Of a stretch of DNA of 44,515 bases, positions 39,207 to 44,515 are shown piece after piece (positions within the stretch are counted from its first letter, which is position 1; every line of letters starts with the position of its first letter). Source of the DNA: an uncultured Legionellales bacterium (GTDB lineage Bacteria; Pseudomonadota; Gammaproteobacteria; Eutrophobiales; Eutrophobiaceae). Location: contig CAJWQR010000006.1 of the NCBI GenBank assembly GCA_913045195.1, positions 1 through 44,515 on the forward strand, in the 5' to 3' direction. Under the pieces are notes generated by a model, which saw only the letters and a program-made list of their open reading frames with translations, ran no database searches and had not been told where the DNA came from. Both the position numbers and the translations under genes were made by a program.

Positions 39207-40901
39207 TTGATTAAAAATATTTACGTTCCTGATATTGGCGATTTCGATGAAGTCGAAATCATCGAGATACACGTTTCAATAGGTGAAAAGATTGAGCTCG
39301 ATCAATCATTAATTACATTAGAAAGCGATAAAGCCGCCATGGAAATTCCATCATCAGATGTCGGCACTATAAAAGAAATTAATATTCAAATAGGACAAAA
39401 TGTTGCTCAAGGTGATTTGATACTTAAAATAGATACTGAAGAAACAAAAACAGAATTAACTCCAGAAAAAGAAAAAATAAGTGAGCCTATTAAAGCAAAT
39501 GTTGATGCACAAGTCGTTGTCTTAGGGGCGGGGCCAGGTGGATATACAGCTGCATTTCGCGCGGCCGATCTTGGCTTAAAAACAATATTAATCGAGCGCT
39601 ATCCTTCATTAGGTGGAGTATGCCTAAATGTTGGCTGCATACCTTCAAAAGCACTACTTCATATAAGCAAAGTAAAATCGGAAATCGAAGAGTTAAAAGA
39701 ACATGGCATTGAACTGGGATCGGGTAACCCGGATACAAAATCTGTTCGTAGTTGGACTGAGTCAATAATCAATAAACTCACATCCGGATTAAAAGCTATG
39801 GCAAAAAAAAGGAAGATAGAGATAGTAGAAGGTCTAGGTACCTTTAGTTCTCCAAATTCTATTGAGGTAAATAATAACGGAGAGACTAAAACCATAAGAT
39901 TTGACTCTGCTATTATTGCAGCAGGCTCTCAGGCATCAAAATTACCTTTCCTTCCTGACGACCCACGCATCATGGACTCGACTGATGCATTATTACTGGA
40001 AAATATACCAAATCGTATGCTTGTTATTGGTGGTGGAATTATTGGTCTAGAAATGGCAACTGTTTATGCGTCAATGGGATGTAAAATCACTATTGTTGAA
40101 ATGCTGGAATCTCTAATTTCTGAATGTGATAAAGATATTGTTCGTCCGTTAGAAAAAAGAATTAAAAAAATTTATGAAAAGATCTACTTAAAAACAGGGG
40201 TAACATCGGTTGTCGCCAAAAAGAATGGATTAGAAGTAAGTTTTGAAGGTAAGGATGCGCCAGAAAAAGATCTGTTCGATGCGGTTCTTGTTGCTGTCGG
40301 AAGAACATCAAATGGCAACAAAATTGGTGCGGATAAAGCAGGGGTGAATGTAGATAATCGTGGTTTCATCTCAGTAGATAATCAGCAACGAACTAATGTC
40401 GCCAATATTTTCGCAATAGGCGACATAGCCGGACAACCTATGCTTGCACACAAGGCAACCCATGAAGGCAAGCTTGCAGCAGAGGTAATTGCTGGGCATA
40501 AGGTAGGTTTTGATGATCGCGTTATTCCTTCTGTTGCCTATACTGACCCTGAAATCGCCTGGGTTGGATTATCTGAAACAGAAGCTAAGGAAAAAGGGAT
40601 TGATTATGGGAAAGGAGTTTTCCCTTGGGCCGCAAGTGGGCGTTCATTAGCCCTTGGGAGGGATGAGGGTGTGACAAAAATTTTATTTGATAAAGTAACA
40701 AATCGTATCGTTGGTGCTGCTATTGTTGGGCCCAATGCGGGTGATTTAATCGCTGAATGTGCATTGGCAATAGAAATGGGAAGTGATGCAGAAGATATCG
40801 GGCTCACAATACACCCTCACCCTACTTTATCTGAGACAGTTGCAATGGCCGCTGAAGCATTTAACGGTACAATAACCGATCTCTACATACCAAAACGTTA
40901 A
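39207..40901 (+). CDS. lpd: Dihydrolipoamide dehydrogenase (E3) with N-terminal lipoyl domain
   Basis: FAD enzyme that reoxidises the lipoyl groups of the complex with NAD. The 564 residues consist of a lipoyl domain (1-75; Lys42 in ESDKAAMEIPS), a linker, then the flavoprotein: GAGPGGYTAAFRAADLG, the redox disulfide in GGVCLNVGCIPSK, the NAD site VIGGGIIGLEMATVYASMG, FAIGDIAG and the C-terminal His-Glu pair in HPHPTLSETV. Starts at TTG 39207, seven bases after AGGTG, 23 bases after aceF. The fused lipoyl domain is common in beta- and some gammaproteobacteria. Confidence 0.96.
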   Translation: MIKNIYVPDIGDFDEVEIIEIHVSIGEKIELDQSLITLESDKAAMEIPSSDVGTIKEINIQIGQNVAQGDLILKIDTEETKTELTPEKEKISEPIKANVDAQVVVLGAGPGGYTAAFRAADLGLKTILIERYPSLGGVCLNVGCIPSKALLHISKVKSEIEELKEHGIELGSGNPDTKSVRSWTESIINKLTSGLKAMAKKRKIEIVEGLGTFSSPNSIEVNNNGETKTIRFDSAIIAAGSQASKLPFLPDDPRIMDSTDALLLENIPNRMLVIGGGIIGLEMATVYASMGCKITIVEMLESLISECDKDIVRPLEKRIKKIYEKIYLKTGVTSVVAKKNGLEVSFEGKDAPEKDLFDAVLVAVGRTSNGNKIGADKAGVNVDNRGFISVDNQQRTNVANIFAIGDIAGQPMLAHKATHEGKLAAEVIAGHKVGFDDRVIPSVAYTDPEIAWVGLSETEAKEKGIDYGKGVFPWAASGRSLALGRDEGVTKILFDKVTNRIVGAAIVGPNAGDLIAECALAIEMGSDAEDIGLTIHPHPTLSETVAMAAEAFNGTITDLYIPKR

Positions 40902-41028
40902 GTTTTTAGTGTAAAAACAAAGAACTTAATTCCCACTAGATAGACAAAGGTTTAGTAATCGTTTTATATATGTTGATAGTTCCGAGGCAACAGCTAGAAT
41001 AAGCGCCTTTCCTAATACAAACAAAAAG

Positions 41029-42243
41029 ATGAACACGAAAAATATTAACAAAGTTGTACTAGCCTATTCGGGTGGCTTGGATACCTCGGTCATTCTCGCC
41101 TGGCTGAAAGATACCTATAATTGTGAAATTGTGACTTTTACCGCTGACATCGGGCAAGGTGAAGAGGTTGAAGCAGCGCGGGCAAAAGCTGAACAGATGG
41201 GTGTAAAGGAAATCTTTATTGAAGATCTTACTGAGGAATATGTGCAGGATTTTGTCTTCCCTATGTTTCGCGCTAATACCGTCTATGAAGGTAATTATTT
41301 ATTGGGCACATCTATTGCCAGACCCTTAATTGCAAAGCGTTTAGTTGAAATTGCAAAGCAAACCGGGGCTGATGCAATTTCCCATGGAGCAACCGGCAAA
41401 GGCAACGATCAGGTTAGATTCGAATTAGGTGCGTATGCATTAAATCCCGATATTAAAGTTATTGCCCCTTGGCGGGAATGGGACCTTAACTCACGCGAAA
41501 AATTATTAGCCTACGCTGAAGATAAAAAAATACCAATAGAAGGAAAAAAGAAAACTGGTTCACCATATTCAATGGATGCAAATCTATTGCACATCTCTTA
41601 TGAAGGAGGACAACTTGAAGATCCTTGGTGTGCGCCAGAAGAATCTATGTGGCGTTGGACTGTCGCGCCTGAAGATGCTCCTGATTTGGGAGAATCAATT
41701 GAGCTTGAATTCGAAAAAGGCGATCCTATCTCAATAAATTGTAAAAAATTATCACCTGCACAATTACTTTTAAATCTCAATGAGCTTGGAGGTAAGCATG
41801 GAATTGGGCGAGACGATATTGTTGAAAATCGTTACGTTGGCATGAAATCACGTGGTTGCTATGAAACTCCTGGGGGAACAATACTTCTTGCTGCTCATCG
41901 GGCAATGGAATCATTAACACTTGACCGTGAAGTTATGCATTTAAAAGATGACTTAATGCCTCGGTATGCAAAACTTATTTATAATGGTTATTGGTGGAGT
42001 CCTGAAAGAGAAACTCTGCAAACTTTAATTAATAAAACACAAACAAATGTTAATGGGACTGTACGACTGAAACTTTTTAAAGGTAGTGTTTATGTGACGG
42101 GAAGAAAATCTAGCTCTGATAGTCTCTTTGACGAAGCTATTGCGACTTTTGAAGATGACTCTGGTGTATATGATCAAAAAGATGCTGATGGGTTTATTAA
42201 ATTGAACGCACTTCGCCTGAAGTTACAATCAAAAAGGAAGTAA
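41029..42243 (+). CDS. argG: Argininosuccinate synthase
   Basis: Joins citrulline and aspartate with ATP in arginine synthesis. The 404-residue protein has the PP-loop AYSGGLDTS (12-20), the [13 protein letters not shown] motif, [14 protein letters not shown] and [24 protein letters not shown]. It lies alone, 127 bases after lpd, with no other arg gene near. I see no clear ArgR box upstream by eye. The stop abuts the hvfC stop on the other strand. Confidence 0.97.
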   Translation: MNTKNINKVVLAYSGGLDTSVILAWLKDTYNCEIVTFTADIGQGEEVEAARAKAEQMGVKEIFIEDLTEEYVQDFVFPMFRANTVYEGNYLLGTSIARPLIAKRLVEIAKQTGADAISHGATGKGNDQVRFELGAYALNPDIKVIAPWREWDLNSREKLLAYAEDKKIPIEGKKKTGSPYSMDANLLHISYEGGQLEDPWCAPEESMWRWTVAPEDAPDLGESIELEFEKGDPISINCKKLSPAQLLLNLNELGGKHGIGRDDIVENRYVGMKSRGCYETPGGTILLAAHRAMESLTLDREVMHLKDDLMPRYAKLIYNGYWWSPERETLQTLINKTQTNVNGTVRLKLFKGSVYVTGRKSSSDSLFDEAIATFEDDSGVYDQKDADGFIKLNALRLKLQSKRK

Positions 42244-43020
42244 TTAAATATTATTTTTAACACCTAATAAAATATCTTTCTTTTTAAAATCCTGAATAAC
42301 TTCAAAACCACCATTGATAACTACTTTCGGGTCTGGATGTTGTAACTGCTTTGCTATATCTAAAAGAATTTCTTCACCCGTTTTATCAGTATTTTTTTGT
42401 ACCTCTTCAATTAATTTTGCAGCAATCTGATTGAGTTCAATAAAACCGACATCATAAAGATAATCGCGGTAAACAATTAAATATGTTGGGTCATCAGGCT
42501 TTTCTTTAGGAACAAAATTCGAACTAATCTTATGCACAGGCCACTGATATATAAGCGGTTGCGCTAACAGACTGAATACAGGAATGCCTTTAAGTAAATC
42601 TCCATTTTTATCGACATTTTTAAAAGAGATTTCTCTTGGATCAAATGAAAGAGATATTTCTATCCACTCGTAGTGAGCGAGTTCAATACAAAATGCGGGT
42701 AATTCTATTTCATCTTGTTCTTTTTCCAAATAATTTAAGAATTCTAAAGGTAACTTTGGAAAATAAGGCGTCCTTGAAATATGTTTTTTAAGAAAACCGC
42801 GTAATATTATATGCCACTCATCATCATTGATTACTTGTCTTAGAACAGGAAAACTATTTGCAATAAAATTTTCGATATTACGAAAAATAAGATCTGTATA
42901 TATAGACATACGTCTTGGCTCAATGCCTTCAGGTGCTGGTGCATTCTCAGGATCCCGTATGTGCTGTGTAAAAGTGTGTTGTTCCTTGATAAATGTTTCG
43001 TTAATTTTATTTTTAGACAT
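42244..43020 (-). CDS. hvfC: DUF2063 partner protein of the MNIO enzyme (HvfC/BufC-like)
   Basis: A 258-residue DUF2063-family protein. In characterised HvfABC and bufferin clusters this partner binds the precursor leader and is needed with the DUF692 enzyme for modification. Seen are an N-terminal helical domain (EPRRMSIYTDLIFRNIENFIA-like, FPVLRQVINDDEW, LEFLNYLEKEQ) and a C-terminal domain with HYEWIEISLSFDP. I start at ATG 43020, preceded by AGGTG with 6 bases between. This overlaps the hvfB end by 8 bases. A longer reading from GTG 43029 is possible. Confidence 0.88.
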   Translation of the reverse strand: MSKNKINETFIKEQHTFTQHIRDPENAPAPEGIEPRRMSIYTDLIFRNIENFIANSFPVLRQVINDDEWHIILRGFLKKHISRTPYFPKLPLEFLNYLEKEQDEIELPAFCIELAHYEWIEISLSFDPREISFKNVDKNGDLLKGIPVFSLLAQPLIYQWPVHKISSNFVPKEKPDDPTYLIVYRDYLYDVGFIELNQIAAKLIEEVQKNTDKTGEEILLDIAKQLQHPDPKVVINGGFEVIQDFKKKDILLGVKNNI

Positions 43021-43858
43021 TCTCAACACCTTTATTACTATATGCTGATTGTATTGACTTTATCTTGCCCACCTCTTCTAGTAATTTATCAAACTTTGGA
43101 ATATTAAAATCCCTTTCAAGTAATGTTGGAAAGATATCAAAATATTCATAAGATTTTTTTAGTAATTCCCATACAGGATCTATAACATCGGTGCCATGCG
43201 TGTCGACTAAAAGATCTTTATCTTCATTATAGTGCCCTGCAATATGTGCGTAGGCAATACGTTCTTTTGGAAGTGCCCTCATAAAATCTTCTGCATCATA
43301 ATTATGATTAATGCTATTTACATAAATATTATTAATATCAATTAATAAATCGCAATCTGCCTCTTTAAGGACCGAGAGAATAAACTCTATTTCATTTAAC
43401 TCCTGACCAGGTGCAGCATAATAAGAAACATTTTCTATCGCAATGCGCTTTCCGACAATTTCTTGTGCTTGTTTAATGCGAGATGAAACATGTTTAATAG
43501 CTTCTTCAGTAAATGGAATAGGCATAAGATCATATAAATGCCCTTCGTCAGCACAATAGCTTAGATGTTCGCTATAGGCGCATATGTGGTGGGTATTAAC
43601 AAACTGTTTAACGCGTTTTAAAAATTCCTTATCTAACGGGGCTGTACCGCCAAGATTTAAAGAAAGACCATGACAAACAAATGGAATGCGTTCAGTTAAC
43701 GAACGGAAGTGATTTCCGGCGCGCCCGCCAATATCAATCCAATTTTCAGGAGCAGCCTCCATAAAATCAACTTCATCTGGAAAGTCATCGGCAATTGTTT
43801 TTAAAAAAGTCCGTCGCAGGCCAAGTCCTGCACCATAAACAGAATAGTTCTTTGGCAT
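43013..43858 (-). CDS. hvfB: DUF692 multinuclear iron oxidase (MNIO; HvfB/BufB-like)
   Basis: A TIM-barrel iron enzyme of 281 residues. Known relatives use two or three irons and oxygen to turn the cysteine of EGKCG motifs into an oxazolone-thioamide or thiooxazole. The DUF692 motifs are present: GLGLRR, EAAPENWI, CHGLSLNLGG (His63), AYSEHLSYC (Glu97, His98), IENVSYY (Glu142), LLIDINNIYVNS (Asp174), HIAGH (His205, His209), DTHG and LERD. Every expected ligand position appears filled. It follows hvfA by 30 bases and overlaps hvfC by 8. Confidence 0.93.
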   Translation of the reverse strand: MPKNYSVYGAGLGLRRTFLKTIADDFPDEVDFMEAAPENWIDIGGRAGNHFRSLTERIPFVCHGLSLNLGGTAPLDKEFLKRVKQFVNTHHICAYSEHLSYCADEGHLYDLMPIPFTEEAIKHVSSRIKQAQEIVGKRIAIENVSYYAAPGQELNEIEFILSVLKEADCDLLIDINNIYVNSINHNYDAEDFMRALPKERIAYAHIAGHYNEDKDLLVDTHGTDVIDPVWELLKKSYEYFDIFPTLLERDFNIPKFDKLLEEVGKIKSIQSAYSNKGVENV

Positions 43859-43888
43859 TTCAATTATACGAGTTTCAAACCCTGATAT

Positions 43889-44188
43889 TTATGTTTCTTT
43901 ACTCCCACACTTACCTTCACCACATTTTCCTTCACCACACTTACCTTCACTATCCTTTTTGTCGCCGCACTTACCTTCACTATCCTTTTTGTCGCCACAC
44001 TTACCTTCACCACATTTTCCTTCACCGCACTTACCTTCATGTGCATCAACAACCATATAACCGCTGCCAAGTGATGTGACTTCAAAAGGATTGTCAGCAG
44101 CATTTACAACTGGGCTTACTGTTAGGTTTATTGTAAAGCTTGCAACTAGCGCAGTACCTAACGAACTTATTTTATTTTTATCTGCCAT
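43889..44188 (-). CDS. hvfA: Cys-rich RiPP precursor with seven EGKCG motifs (HvfA/bufferin-like)
   Basis: A 99-residue exported precursor. The start is ATG 44188 with GGAG nine bases upstream; an upstream TTG at 44203 would overlap that ribosome site. It has a signal peptide (cleavage likely after VNA, residue 30), a short spacer (PFEVTSLGSGYMVVDAH), then seven EGKCG units at 51-55, 56-60, 61-65, 71-75, 81-85, 86-90 and 91-95, and a SKET tail. Each EGKCG cysteine is a predicted modification site. The mature peptide is expected to bind copper in the periplasm, as known for HvfA and bufferins. It sits 44 bases after lysS. Confidence 0.92.
   Translation of the reverse strand: MADKNKISSLGTALVASFTINLTVSPVVNAADNPFEVTSLGSGYMVVDAHEGKCGEGKCGEGKCGDKKDSEGKCGDKKDSEGKCGEGKCGEGKCGSKET
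43904..44038 (-). repeat. EGKCG-coding repeat array, 3-1-3 layout
   Basis: Nine 15-base units in frame inside hvfA: seven encode EGKCG and two (43949-43963, 43979-43993) encode DKKDS. Reading along the coding strand the order is three EGKCG, DKKDS, EGKCG, DKKDS, three EGKCG. Both DKKDS units are identical at the DNA level. The first two EGKCG of each triplet use the same codons except TGC/TGT in the first, so the array looks made by duplication. Confidence 0.95.
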
Positions 44189-44232
44189 AATTAAAATCTC
44201 CAATTGAAAATTATTCCCTAAAAATAAAAATT

Positions 44233-44515
<283 letters not shown>

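Noticed and set aside
40902-40918. Stem GTTTTTA-GTG-TAAAAAC after lpd as a terminator
   Set aside because: Seven nearly all A-T pairs with no T run after it; unlikely to stop transcription.
43899-44040. Regular 15-base repeats as a possible CRISPR-like or tandem noncoding array
   Set aside because: The units are contiguous, in frame and encode EGKCG/DKKDS; there are no unique spacers and no cas genes.
43795-44079. Plus-strand ORF with His/Tyr-rich repeats opposite hvfA
   Set aside because: The repeats are the reverse reading of the EGKCG array, and hvfA has a signal peptide, ribosome site and matching neighbours.

Overview
The window is A+T-rich, densely packed chromosomal DNA from a gammaproteobacterium. 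This rests on gene content and order: the amiB-miaA-hfq-hflX-hflK-hflC block, an YqcC-family gene, a FusA2-type second elongation factor G, a homodimeric-type pyruvate dehydrogenase E1 and a short 4.5S-type SRP RNA. Intergenic gaps are small and many genes overlap by 1-8 bases. I see no insertion sequence, integrase, phage gene, CRISPR array or tRNA. The species cannot be named from this sequence. Both edges cut genes: a GIY-YIG protein at the left and lysS at the right.

1-11,751 (minus strand): a long housekeeping run read right to left: orn, NAD(P)HX repair (nnr), tsaE, amiB, miaA, hfq, hflX, hflK, hflC, a DUF2065 protein, hisZ, purA and the GIY-YIG gene. mutL is absent from its usual place between amiB and miaA. 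11,861-13,395 (plus): an M48/Ste24 membrane protease coupled to a tiny exported haem-binding protein. 13,401-17,703 (minus): aceA (isocitrate lyase) with a possible 19-codon leader ORF, then ffs, dnaX, ybaB and recR. dnaX carries a run of nine A at codons 367-369 with stops just downstream in both other frames, which looks like a site for making a short gamma form.

17,928-22,275 (plus): clpS-clpA and ilvD. 22,276-23,401 (minus): a lytic transglycosylase and pgpA. 23,535-28,205 (plus): a six-gene run of an exported methyltransferase-like protein, a small exported protein, DUF485 plus ActP acetate permease, an HpcH-type aldolase and a zinc-ribbon membrane protein with a HEAGH motif. With aceA this suggests the cell can take up and use acetate. 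28,238-35,011: an exported PrxQ-type peroxiredoxin, yqcC, fusA2, typA and an M17 aminopeptidase. 35,198-42,243 (plus): aceE-aceF-lpd and argG.

42,244-44,188 (minus), directly after lysS, is the most distinctive locus: an HvfABC/bufferin-type RiPP cluster. The exported precursor carries seven EGKCG motifs in a 3-1-3 layout. It is followed by a DUF692 (MNIO) iron enzyme and its DUF2063 partner, which in characterised relatives convert such cysteines to copper-binding heterocycles.
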